Below are positions 1 to 7,702 of a DNA stretch of 64,000 nucleotides, piece by piece. Each line of letters begins with the position of its first letter. The first letter of the stretch is position 1. The translations under genes and the position numbers were made by a program. This DNA comes from Amycolatopsis thermophila (lineage in GTDB: Bacteria > Actinomycetota > Actinomycetes > Mycobacteriales > Pseudonocardiaceae): assembly GCF_030814215.1 (NCBI RefSeq), contig NZ_JAUSUT010000001.1, forward strand, positions 4,898,001 through 4,962,000, given 5' to 3'. The notes under the pieces are model-generated. The model was not told the origin of the DNA. It made no database searches and worked only from the letters and a program-made list of their open reading frames with translations.

Positions 1-1
1 T

Positions 2-254
2 TGTTGGGACGCGGCTGGTCGTGTCGCGGTTTGGGCGCATCTGCACGCCACCAACATCACCCCCACAGGGGCTGGCTCGAACTACGCGGACCTTCGGAGC
101 GAGCCGCCTGACCATGCGATCGGCCGTTCCCGGCCAGGCTGGGGACGCACCGATGTTCCCGCACCTCATGCGGCATCTGCACCTCGGTCGCCGCGGACGC
201 GGCCGAGCCCGGACCCGGCCTGACCGGGTCCGCGGCGTCAAGGACCACTCATCA
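2..254 (+). pseudogene. IS5-family transposase remnant (degenerate)
   Basis: Two reading frames together give recognisable pieces of an IS5-type DDE transposase. The frame starting at nt 2 reads through HATNI, GAGSNY and EPPDHAIGRSR, up to about nt 133. The reading then continues in a different frame from nt 129 as PGQAGDAPMF, then [16 protein letters not shown], ending near nt 254. In intact relatives a segment like GGLTTKIHQLVDG and the following catalytic-Asp region lies between these two pieces, so an internal deletion of roughly 20-25 codons has shifted the frame. The 5' end is outside the window and no terminal inverted repeat is visible. The family call rests on remembered consensus strings, not a search. 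It abuts the stop of the neighbouring kinase gene. Confidence 0.7.
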
Positions 255-282
255 CCTGGACCAAGGCATCGTCAGACACGCC

Positions 283-1473
283 CTAAACGGCCAAGGGGTA
301 GCGGGCGCGGACCCGGAACCCGCCGTCCTCGGTCGGGCACGTCTCGAGGCTGCCGCCCAGCAGGCGGGCCCGTTCGGCGAGCCCGGTGAGCCCGTAGCCG
401 CCCGAGGGCAGCTCCGTCGCCTCGTGGCGCGGGCGCTCGTTGCGCACCTCGACACTCAACGCGTCGCCCTCGCCGCGCACGTGCACCGTCGCGCTCGCCC
501 CGGGGGCGTGCTTGCGGACGTTCGTCAGCGCCTCCTGCACCGTCCGGTACGCCGCCGCCGACACCTTCGGCGGCACGCGGTCGGGCACCTCGTCGATGCT
601 CAGCCGGACCGGGACCGCGCAGTTGTGCACCAGGCGGCCGAGTTCGTCCAGCCCGGGTTGCGGGCCCTCGTCCCCGGTGCCGGAGCGCAGCACGCCCACC
701 AGCGACCGCAACTCCTCCAGCGTGCGCGTGGACAGCTGCCGGATCACCTCGGCGGTCTGCCGCGCCGCGGGCGACTCCTGCGCGGTGAGCACCCCGGCCT
801 GCATCGCGATCAGCGTGATGTCGTGCGACACCACGTCGTGCATCTCCCGGGCCAGGCGGGCCCGTTCCTCGGCGCGCACGGCGTCCGCGGTGAGCTTGCG
901 TTCCCGGTCGCGGCTCGCGGCCAGCTCGCCCAGCTTCTGCGACAGCTGCGCGCGGGCGCCGATCAAGAGCCCGATCGCGATCGGCATGCCGGCCACCAGC
1001 ACGCCGTAGATGCCGTCCAGGACGTGTTCGCGCCAGCTCAGCTGGGCGAAGTCGCTCAGCGGCCACTGGATGAACCGGCACGCCCACACCAGTCCCGCGC
1101 CCACCCACACCTGCCAGTGGGTCTGCTTGCGGGTGGCGAGCATGCCGAGCGCGATCATCGCGGCCAGCTGCGACCAGCCGGTGAGGAACCCGGGCACGGT
1201 CAGCAGGACCACGCCGAACGGCAGCCGCCGGCGCCCCGCCAGTGCGAGGCAGGCGAGCCCGGACAGGTAGATCGAGTACGGCGGCGCCTTCTCGGGGATG
1301 ACGAGCCAGACGTCGAGCACGGCGATGAGGATGGCGGTCGCGTCGACGGCCAGCGGTGCCCACACCGCGCGGCGGGTCGAAGCCGCCCGGCGCGAGCCGC
1401 GGCGCGCCCGGTCGGCGGCCCCCGCGCCTGGGCCGCCGACCGAAATCCCGATGGAGAGTCCCTCGGTGCTCAT
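283..1473 (-). CDS. NarL-type two-component sensor histidine kinase (orphan)
   Basis: The protein has 396 aa. A polar N-terminus of about 38 residues is followed by a multi-pass membrane region (about 40-172). A HisKA_3 dimerisation domain carries the phospho-acceptor His212 in REMHDVVSH, and an HATPase domain shows an N-box (QEALTNVRKHA, Asn318) and a G-box (GGYGLTGLAERA). This is the class that normally phosphorylates a LuxR-type response regulator encoded directly downstream. No regulator gene is present: the stop is followed within 30 nt by a transposase remnant. The ATG start has GAGG about 8 nt upstream. The signal sensed is unknown. The role as a membrane sensor kinase is well supported; partner and function are not. 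Confidence 0.9.
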   Translation of the reverse strand: MSTEGLSIGISVGGPGAGAADRARRGSRRAASTRRAVWAPLAVDATAILIAVLDVWLVIPEKAPPYSIYLSGLACLALAGRRRLPFGVVLLTVPGFLTGWSQLAAMIALGMLATRKQTHWQVWVGAGLVWACRFIQWPLSDFAQLSWREHVLDGIYGVLVAGMPIAIGLLIGARAQLSQKLGELAASRDRERKLTADAVRAEERARLAREMHDVVSHDITLIAMQAGVLTAQESPAARQTAEVIRQLSTRTLEELRSLVGVLRSGTGDEGPQPGLDELGRLVHNCAVPVRLSIDEVPDRVPPKVSAAAYRTVQEALTNVRKHAPGASATVHVRGEGDALSVEVRNERPRHEATELPSGGYGLTGLAERARLLGGSLETCPTEDGGFRVRARYPLAV

Positions 1474-1615
1474 GGTTTGGACCTCACTCGTCTTGTGGAC
1501 TGACTATGAGAGTCCGCGGCCATCGGATCGGGACGCGGGTCGCCGCAACAATGTGCGGATGCTAACGGTGATGCGGGGGAGTGCGGTGAATTCCCGTCCG
1601 CCGGGGGAACACGCG

Positions 1616-1646
1616 AAAAGGCCCGCCGGGACGAGCCGGCGGGCCC
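1616..1646 (-). terminator. Intrinsic terminator of the pentose-phosphate operon
   Basis: A 10-bp perfect stem (GGCCCGCCGG / CCGGCGGGCC, 1620-1629 and 1636-1645) with a 6-nt loop lies 14 nt past the pgl stop. Read on the minus strand it is followed by TTTT. It is the clearest Rho-independent terminator in the window. A TTT run on the other strand means it could also act bidirectionally. Confidence 0.85.
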
Positions 1647-1659
1647 TTTCACGGTCACC

Positions 1660-2439
1660 TCAGGCCGTGGGCGGCAGGTACACCTTCGACAGCTTGCCCG
1701 CCGCCGTCCGGTCGAGCAGCCACAGCGTGCGCCGGCGTCCGCGGGCGCCGGCCACCGGCACCTGCACCTCGCCGGCGCCGGACAGGGCCAGCGCCACCGC
1801 GTCGGCCTTGGCCTCGCCCGTGGTCATCAACCACACGTCGTGCGACTGACGGATCGCGGGCAGCGTCAGCGACACACGCGTCGGCGGGGGCTTCGGGCAG
1901 TTGCGCACCGCCACCACCGACCGCTCGGTCTCGTACACCGCGGGCGACTCCGGGAACACCGAAGCCGTGTGCCCCTCGCCGCCGAGACCCAGCAGGCAGA
2001 TGTCGAACGACGGCACGTCGCCGTGGTCCTCGGGCCGCGCGTTGTCCGCCAGCACCCGCGCGTAGGCCGCCGCGGCCGCGTCCACGTCGTCGCCGAACTC
2101 GCCGTCCGACGCGGCCATCGCGTGCACCCGCTTCGGGTCGACGGGCACGTGGTCCAGCAGCGCCTCGCGGGCCTGCTTCTCGTTGCGCTCGTCGTCGTCC
2201 GCGGGCACGAACCGCTCGTCGCCCCAGTAGAGGTCCAGCCGCGACCAGTCGACCGCGTCACGGGCGGGGGAGCGGCGCAGCTGCTCCAGCACGGCGATCC
2301 CGGTGCCGCCGCCGGTCAGCACCAGCGACGCCGACCCCTTCGCGGTCTGCAGGTCCACCAGGCGGGTCACCAGCCGGGCCGCCGCGGCGGCCGCGAGCAG
2401 CTCGCCGTTGGCGTAGACGACGACCTCGGTGCCCGACAT
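1660..2439 (-). CDS. pgl: 6-phosphogluconolactonase
   Basis: This 259-aa protein hydrolyses 6-phosphogluconolactone, the product of glucose-6-phosphate dehydrogenase, to 6-phosphogluconate in the cytosol. Family features include the N-terminal TGGGTGIAVLEQL segment, the DLYWGDERFVP motif (DERxV) and LLGLGGEGHTASVFP. The length is normal for the SOL/DevB family. It is the last gene of the tkt-tal-pgi-zwf-opcA-pgl operon: its ATG shares one base with the opcA stop (TGATG), suggesting translational coupling. A strong terminator follows directly. Confidence 0.95.
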   Translation of the reverse strand: MSGTEVVVYANGELLAAAAAARLVTRLVDLQTAKGSASLVLTGGGTGIAVLEQLRRSPARDAVDWSRLDLYWGDERFVPADDDERNEKQAREALLDHVPVDPKRVHAMAASDGEFGDDVDAAAAAYARVLADNARPEDHGDVPSFDICLLGLGGEGHTASVFPESPAVYETERSVVAVRNCPKPPPTRVSLTLPAIRQSHDVWLMTTGEAKADAVALALSGAGEVQVPVAGARGRRRTLWLLDRTAAGKLSKVYLPPTA

Positions 2440-3425
2440 CAGGCGCTCGCCTTCGCCGACTTGGCCGGCTTCTTCGCGGCCGCCTTCTTCTTCGCCGCAC
2501 CCGCCGACCCGGCGGCCAGCTTGTCCAGGCCCTGCAGCGCCGCCTCGAAGACCTCGTCCGGGTCGAGCCGGCGCAGCTCCTCGATCAGGCAGTCCTTGGT
2601 GTTGCGCCGGTGCAGCGCGATGCGGCGCGTCGGCTGGCCCGGCTGCATGAGCGTGCCCACCTTGCCGTCCGGCCGGTGCAGCGCGATCACCCCGGAGCGG
2701 CGCTCCAGCTCGACCGACACGATGCCCTGGGCGGTGGTCGTCTTGACCCGGCGCACCGGCACCTTCAGGTACTCGGCCAGCCAGCCGGCCAGCAGCTCGG
2801 TGGAGGGCGAGTCCGCCTCACCGGTCACCGTGGCCGCGGTGATCTTCTCGTACGGCGGCAGGTCCAGCGCGGCGACCAGCTGGGCGCGCCAGTTGGTCAG
2901 CCGCGTCCACGCCAGGTCGGTGTCACCCGGCACGTACGACTTCCGCCGCGCGGCCAGTGCCCTTATCGGGTTGCGCTCCGCCGCGGAGTCGGTGATGCGG
3001 CGCTGCGCCAGGTCCCCGATCGGGTCCTGCGCCGGCACCTTCGGGCCGGCACTGGGCCACCACGCCACGATGGGCGCGTCGGGCAGCAGCAGCGGGATCA
3101 CCGCGCTCTGCCCCTGCGAGGCCAGCGGGCCGTACAGGCGCAGGATGATGACCTCGCTCGCGCCGGCGTCACCGCCGACGCGGATCTGCGCGTCGATCCG
3201 CGCCGCCGCGGTGCGCGACCCGCGGGCCAGCACGATCACCCGGCACGGGTGCTCGCGGCTGGCCTCGTTCGCGGCGTCGATGTGCGCCTCGAGGTGCTCG
3301 CCGTCGTCGTCGACGATCACCAGCGTCAGCACCCGGCCCAGCGCGACGGCCCCGCCGCGCTCGCGCAGCTCGACCATCTTGCGGTTGACCTGGGAGGTCG
3401 TGGTCGAAGGCAGGTCGATGATCAC
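2439..3425 (-). CDS. opcA: Glucose-6-phosphate dehydrogenase assembly protein OpcA
   Basis: The protein has 328 aa. OpcA is the actinobacterial/cyanobacterial partner needed for assembly or activity of Zwf. Recognisable segments are the start VIIDLPSTTTSQVNRK, the central SEVIILRLYGPLA and LLLPDAPIVAWWP, and the C-terminal HRRNTKDCLIEELRRLDPDEVF. The final 20 residues are Ala/Lys-rich, a low-complexity tail. The GTG start was chosen because it overlaps the zwf stop by 4 nt (GTGA) and gives the conserved N-terminus; the frame stays open far upstream only as a shadow of zwf. Its place between zwf and pgl matches the usual actinobacterial order. Confidence 0.95.
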   Translation of the reverse strand: MIIDLPSTTTSQVNRKMVELRERGGAVALGRVLTLVIVDDDGEHLEAHIDAANEASREHPCRVIVLARGSRTAAARIDAQIRVGGDAGASEVIILRLYGPLASQGQSAVIPLLLPDAPIVAWWPSAGPKVPAQDPIGDLAQRRITDSAAERNPIRALAARRKSYVPGDTDLAWTRLTNWRAQLVAALDLPPYEKITAATVTGEADSPSTELLAGWLAEYLKVPVRRVKTTTAQGIVSVELERRSGVIALHRPDGKVGTLMQPGQPTRRIALHRRNTKDCLIEELRRLDPDEVFEAALQGLDKLAAGSAGAAKKKAAAKKPAKSAKASA

Positions 3426-4951
3426 GGGCGCCTCCAGTTGCGGCCGCTGCGCTGCAGGACCTCGTCGGCCGAGTCGGGGCCCCAGGTGCCCGGGGCGTAG
3501 GGCTCCGGCGCGCCGTTCTTGGCCCAGAACTCCAGGATCGGGTCGAGGATCTCCCAGGACAGCTCGACCTCTTCGTTGACCGGGAACAGCGACGGCTCCC
3601 CGAGCAGCACGTCGAGGATCAGCCGTTCGTAGGCCTCCGGCGAGGACTCGGTGAACGCGTGCCCGTAGCCGAAGTCCATCGTGACGTCGCGGACCTCCAT
3701 CGTGGTGCCCGGCACCTTCGACCCGAACCGCAGGGTCACGCCCTCGTCCGGCTGCACCCGGATCACCAGTGCGTTCTGCCCCAGCTCCTCGGTCGAGGTG
3801 TAGTCGAAGGGCAGGTGCGGCGCCCGCTTGAACACGATGGCGATCTCGGTGACGCGCCGGCCCAGCCGCTTGCCGGTGCGCAGGTAGAACGGCACCCCGG
3901 CCCAGCGCCGGTTCTGCACCTCCAGCGACACCGCGGCGTAGGTCTCGGTGGTCGAGTCCTTGGCGAACCCGGCCTCCTGAAGCAGGCCCGGCACCTTCTT
4001 GCCGCCCTGCCAGCCGCCGGTGTACTGGCCGCGCGCCGTCGTCTCGGCGAACGGCTGCATCGGCTTGATGGCCCGCAGCACCTTGATCTTCTCGGCCCGC
4101 AGCGCGCGCGGCTCGAACGACAGCGGCTCCTCCATCGCGGTGAACGCGAGCAGCTGGAGGAGGTGGTTCTGGATCACGTCCCGCGCCGCGCCGATGCCGT
4201 CGTAGTACCCGGCGCGGCCGCCCAGCCCGATGTCCTCGGCCATCGTGATCTGGACGTGGTCGACGTAGTTGGCGTTCCAGATCGGCTCGAACAGCTGGTT
4301 GGCGAAGCGCAGCGCGAGGATGTTCTGGACGGTCTCCTTGCCGAGGTAGTGGTCGATGCGGAACACCGACTCCTCGGGGAAGACGTCGTTGACGATCGCG
4401 TTGAGCTCCCTGGCGCTGGCCAGGTCGTGCCCGAACGGCTTCTCGATGACCACGCGCCGCCACGACTCGTCGTCGGACTGCGCGAGCCCGGACCGCGCCA
4501 GCTGCTTGGTCACCACCGGGAACGCGCCCGGCGGGATCGACAGGTAGAACGCGGTGTTGCCGCCGGTGCCGCGCTCGGTGTCCAGCTCGCGCACGGTCTG
4601 CGCGAGCCGGTCGAACGCGTCGTCGTCGTCGAACGTGCCCTGCACGAAGCGGATGCCCTCGGCGAGCCGGTTCCACACCGACTCGCGGAACGGGGTACGG
4701 GCGTGCTCGGCGACCGCGTCGTGCACGAGCTGCCCGAAGTCCTCGTTCTCCCAGTCCCGCCGGGCGAAACCGACCAGGGAGAACCCGGCCGGCAGCAGCC
4801 CGCGGTTGGCCAGGTCGTAGATCGCCGGCATCAGCTTCTTGCGGGACAGGTCACCCGTGACGCCGAAGATCACCAGGCTGGAGGGCCCGGCGATCCGCGG
4901 CAGACGTTTGTCCCGGGGGTCCCGCAGCGGATTCGTCCAGCTGGGACTCAC
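3422..4951 (-). CDS. zwf: Glucose-6-phosphate 1-dehydrogenase
   Basis: This 509-aa enzyme oxidises glucose 6-phosphate to 6-phosphogluconolactone and is the main entry of carbon and NADPH into the pentose-phosphate pathway. The N-terminal Rossmann motif is VIFGVTGDLSRKK, and the active-site signature RIDHYLGKETVQNIL is intact. Length is normal. The GTG start (VSPSWTNPL) overlaps the pgi stop by 4 nt (GTGA), and the stop overlaps the opcA start in the same way. Regulation is probably operon-wide, since no internal promoter gap exists. OpcA next door is its expected activator. Confidence 0.97.
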   Translation of the reverse strand: MSPSWTNPLRDPRDKRLPRIAGPSSLVIFGVTGDLSRKKLMPAIYDLANRGLLPAGFSLVGFARRDWENEDFGQLVHDAVAEHARTPFRESVWNRLAEGIRFVQGTFDDDDAFDRLAQTVRELDTERGTGGNTAFYLSIPPGAFPVVTKQLARSGLAQSDDESWRRVVIEKPFGHDLASARELNAIVNDVFPEESVFRIDHYLGKETVQNILALRFANQLFEPIWNANYVDHVQITMAEDIGLGGRAGYYDGIGAARDVIQNHLLQLLAFTAMEEPLSFEPRALRAEKIKVLRAIKPMQPFAETTARGQYTGGWQGGKKVPGLLQEAGFAKDSTTETYAAVSLEVQNRRWAGVPFYLRTGKRLGRRVTEIAIVFKRAPHLPFDYTSTEELGQNALVIRVQPDEGVTLRFGSKVPGTTMEVRDVTMDFGYGHAFTESSPEAYERLILDVLLGEPSLFPVNEEVELSWEILDPILEFWAKNGAPEPYAPGTWGPDSADEVLQRSGRNWRRP

Positions 4952-6567
4952 TCGCCGACCTCCTGTACGGCGCGCATCAGTTCGGCCAGGCCCGCGGCCC
5001 GGTCGGTCAGGTGCAGCCGCAGCACCGGGCGGCCGCGCTCGGTGAGCACCTGGCCGTCGCCCAGTGCCTGCGCGTGCTGCAGCTGGCCCAGGGTGTAGGG
5101 CCGGTCCGGCACGTCCAGATCGGACTCCGCCGCACCGGTGATCTGCAGGAAGATGCCGTTCTGGTGACCGCCCTTGTGGTACTGGCCCGTCGAGTGCAGG
5201 AACCGCGGCCCCCACCCGAAGGTGGTCTGCAGCCCGGTGCGCTTGGCCAGTTCGGGGCGCAGCAGCGCGGCCGAGGCGTCGTCGAGCCGGTCCAGGTAGG
5301 CCTGCACCGCGAGGTAGCCGCCCTCGGGTGCGCTCGCGAGGAACTCCCGCAGCACGTCGGTCAGCGAGCCGTTCCCGCTCACCCCGGCGGGGGCGAAGAT
5401 CTCCACCGCGTCGTCGGTCGCGGTCGGCGTCTCGCCGCCGGTCAGCTTCGACGGGTCGTCCAGCAGCGAGCGCGCGGCCTTCTTCGCGGCCTCGACGTCC
5501 GGCTGGTCGAACGGGTTGATCTTCAGCAGCCGTCCCGCGATCGCGGTGGCGAACTCCCAGAGCAGGAACTGCGCGCCCAGGGAACCGGTGGTGGCGACCT
5601 TGGCGGCGCCGGTGACCGGGCCGACGGCGACCGGGGTCGCGTCGGACCCGGCGTCGGCGAACCCGGGCGCGGCCGGGCCGTCCACGGCGACCGGCAGCAG
5701 GCCGGTGCCGTTCTTGCCGGTCGACTCCGCGATCAGCTGCTCGGCCCAGTCGGCGAACCCGGTGATGCCCGAACCGGTGTCGGCCAGCACCACCTTCTCC
5801 GCGCCGTCGGCGTGCGCCGCGCCCCAGGCGGCGGCGAGCTTGATCGCGGGGTTGTCCGCGTCGTCGGAACCCAGCACCTGCGCGGCGGCCGCGGCCTGGT
5901 CGAGCAGCCGGGCGATGTCCGCCCCGGCCAGCCCGGCCGGCACCAGCCCGAACGCGGTGAGCGCCGAGTAGCGCCCGCCCACGTGCGGGTCGGCGAGGAA
6001 CACCTTGCGGTACCCCTCCTTCTCGGCCAGCTCCGCCAGCGGCGAGCCCGGGTCGGTGACCACGACGATGCGGCTCGCGGCGTCGATCCCGTTGTCGGCG
6101 AACGCCTTCGCGAAGATCCGGCGGTGGCTGTCGGTCTCCACCGTGCCGCCGGACTTCGAGGACACCACCAGCACCGTGCGCCGCAGGTCACCGGCGAGCG
6201 CGTCGGCGACCTGGCCCGGGTCGGTGGTGTCCAGCACGGTCAGCGCCACGTGCTCGGTCGCCGCGATGACCTCCGGCGCGAGCGAGGAGCCGCCCATGCC
6301 GGCGAGGACGATCCGGTCAACACCCTCGCCGCGCAACTCCTCGCGCAGTGCCTCGATCTCGCCGATCAGCGGACGCGACGACTTGTGCAGCGTGGTCCAG
6401 GACAGCCGGATCGCCGCCTCGGACTCGGCGTCCGGACCCCACAGGGTGGAGTCCTGCGCCGCGACCTTGGACGCGACGCGGTCGGCGACGAGCTCGCCGA
6501 CCAGCGGAGCCGCCTTCGCGGCCAGCTCCTCGTCGCTGATCGTGACGGTCAGCTCTTCCCCCACCAC
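4948..6567 (-). CDS. pgi: Glucose-6-phosphate isomerase
   Basis: This 539-aa cytosolic enzyme interconverts glucose 6-phosphate and fructose 6-phosphate. It contains two SIS-type sugar-phosphate binding lobes, with typical strings VLAGMGGSSLAPEV near residue 90 and VSSKSGGTVETDSHRRI near 130. Start: two adjacent GTG codons (6567 and 6564) follow GAAGGAC at a suitable distance; the first is used here. The tal stop lies 4 nt upstream. Having pgi between tal and zwf links glycolysis to the pentose cycle in one transcript, so fructose 6-phosphate released by tal/tkt can be recycled to zwf. Streptomyces clusters also contain a pgi copy, but M. tuberculosis does not have it here. Confidence 0.95.
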   Translation of the reverse strand: MVGEELTVTISDEELAAKAAPLVGELVADRVASKVAAQDSTLWGPDAESEAAIRLSWTTLHKSSRPLIGEIEALREELRGEGVDRIVLAGMGGSSLAPEVIAATEHVALTVLDTTDPGQVADALAGDLRRTVLVVSSKSGGTVETDSHRRIFAKAFADNGIDAASRIVVVTDPGSPLAELAEKEGYRKVFLADPHVGGRYSALTAFGLVPAGLAGADIARLLDQAAAAAQVLGSDDADNPAIKLAAAWGAAHADGAEKVVLADTGSGITGFADWAEQLIAESTGKNGTGLLPVAVDGPAAPGFADAGSDATPVAVGPVTGAAKVATTGSLGAQFLLWEFATAIAGRLLKINPFDQPDVEAAKKAARSLLDDPSKLTGGETPTATDDAVEIFAPAGVSGNGSLTDVLREFLASAPEGGYLAVQAYLDRLDDASAALLRPELAKRTGLQTTFGWGPRFLHSTGQYHKGGHQNGIFLQITGAAESDLDVPDRPYTLGQLQHAQALGDGQVLTERGRPVLRLHLTDRAAGLAELMRAVQEVGE

Positions 6568-6571
6568 GGCG

Positions 6572-7681
6572 TCAGTCCTTCGCCTTCTCGAGCTGGCCGG
6601 CGACGGTGTCGAGCAGTTCGGTCCAGGACTTGTCGAACTTCTCGACGCCCTCGTTCTCCAGGGTCAGGAACACGTCGGTGATGTCGATGCCGGCGGCGGC
6701 CAGCTTGTCGAACACCTCCTGCGCCTGCGCGCCGGTGCCGGTGACCTTGTCGCCTTCGATGTTGGCGTGGTCGGCGACGGCGTCGAGCGTCTTCTCCGGC
6801 ATGGTGTTGACCGTGTCGGCGACGACGAGCTCGTCGACGTAGCGGGTGTCGGAGTAGGACGGGTCCTTCACGCCGGTGGAGGCCCACAGCGGGCGCTGCG
6901 GCCGGGCGCCGGCGGCGGCCAGGGCCTGCCAGCGGTCGGTGGCGAACAGCTCCTCGTAGGCGGCGTAGGCCAGCCGGGCGTTGGCGATGGCGGCCTGGCC
7001 GCGCAGCGCCTTGGCCTCGTCGGTGCCGATCTTGTCCAGCCGCTTGTCGACCTCGGTGTCCACCCGGGACACGAAGAACGAGGCGACCGACTCGATCGAG
7101 GCGAGGTCGTGGCCGTTGGCCTTGGCCTGCTCCAGGCCGGCGAAGAAGGCGTCGATCACCGCGCGGTAGCGCTCGACGGAGAAGATCAGCGTGACGTTGA
7201 CGCTGATGCCCTCGGCCAGGGTCTTGGTGATCGCCGGCAGGCCCTCCTCGGTGGCCGGGATCTTGACCAGGATGTTGGGCCGGTCGACGGTCTTCCACAG
7301 GTCCTGCGCCTCGGCCACCGTCTTGTCGGTGTCGCGCGCCAGGCTCGGGTCGACCTCGATCGACACGCGCCCGTCCACCCCGCCGGTGCGGGTGTAGATG
7401 TCGCGGAACACGTCCGCGGCGTTGCGCACGTCGGTGGTGGTCAGCTCGCGGACGACGGCGTGGACGTCCGCGCCGCGCGCGGCGAGCTCGCGCACCTGGG
7501 CGTCGTAGGCCTCGCCCTTGGACAGGGCGTTGGCGAAGATCGTCGGGTTGGTGGTGACCCCGACCACGTGCTTGTCGCGGATGAGCCCGGCCAGGTTGCC
7601 GGAGTTCAGGCGTTCACGGGACAGGTCGTCGAGCCAGATGGACACGCCGGCCTGCGACAGCTGAGCAAGGTTGTCGCTCAT
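6572..7681 (-). CDS. tal: Transaldolase
   Basis: This 369-aa protein transfers a dihydroxyacetone unit from sedoheptulose 7-phosphate to glyceraldehyde 3-phosphate. It is a TIM-barrel of the long bacterial Tal subfamily. [15 protein letters not shown] marks the N-terminal signature and [16 protein letters not shown] carries the Schiff-base Lys. Its ATG start is preceded by AAAGGGG at proper spacing, 21 nt after the tkt stop. It is the second gene of the six-gene operon. Confidence 0.96.
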   Translation of the reverse strand: MSDNLAQLSQAGVSIWLDDLSRERLNSGNLAGLIRDKHVVGVTTNPTIFANALSKGEAYDAQVRELAARGADVHAVVRELTTTDVRNAADVFRDIYTRTGGVDGRVSIEVDPSLARDTDKTVAEAQDLWKTVDRPNILVKIPATEEGLPAITKTLAEGISVNVTLIFSVERYRAVIDAFFAGLEQAKANGHDLASIESVASFFVSRVDTEVDKRLDKIGTDEAKALRGQAAIANARLAYAAYEELFATDRWQALAAAGARPQRPLWASTGVKDPSYSDTRYVDELVVADTVNTMPEKTLDAVADHANIEGDKVTGTGAQAQEVFDKLAAAGIDITDVFLTLENEGVEKFDKSWTELLDTVAGQLEKAKD

Positions 7682-7702
7682 GACTTCATCCCCTTTTCGA
7701 TG

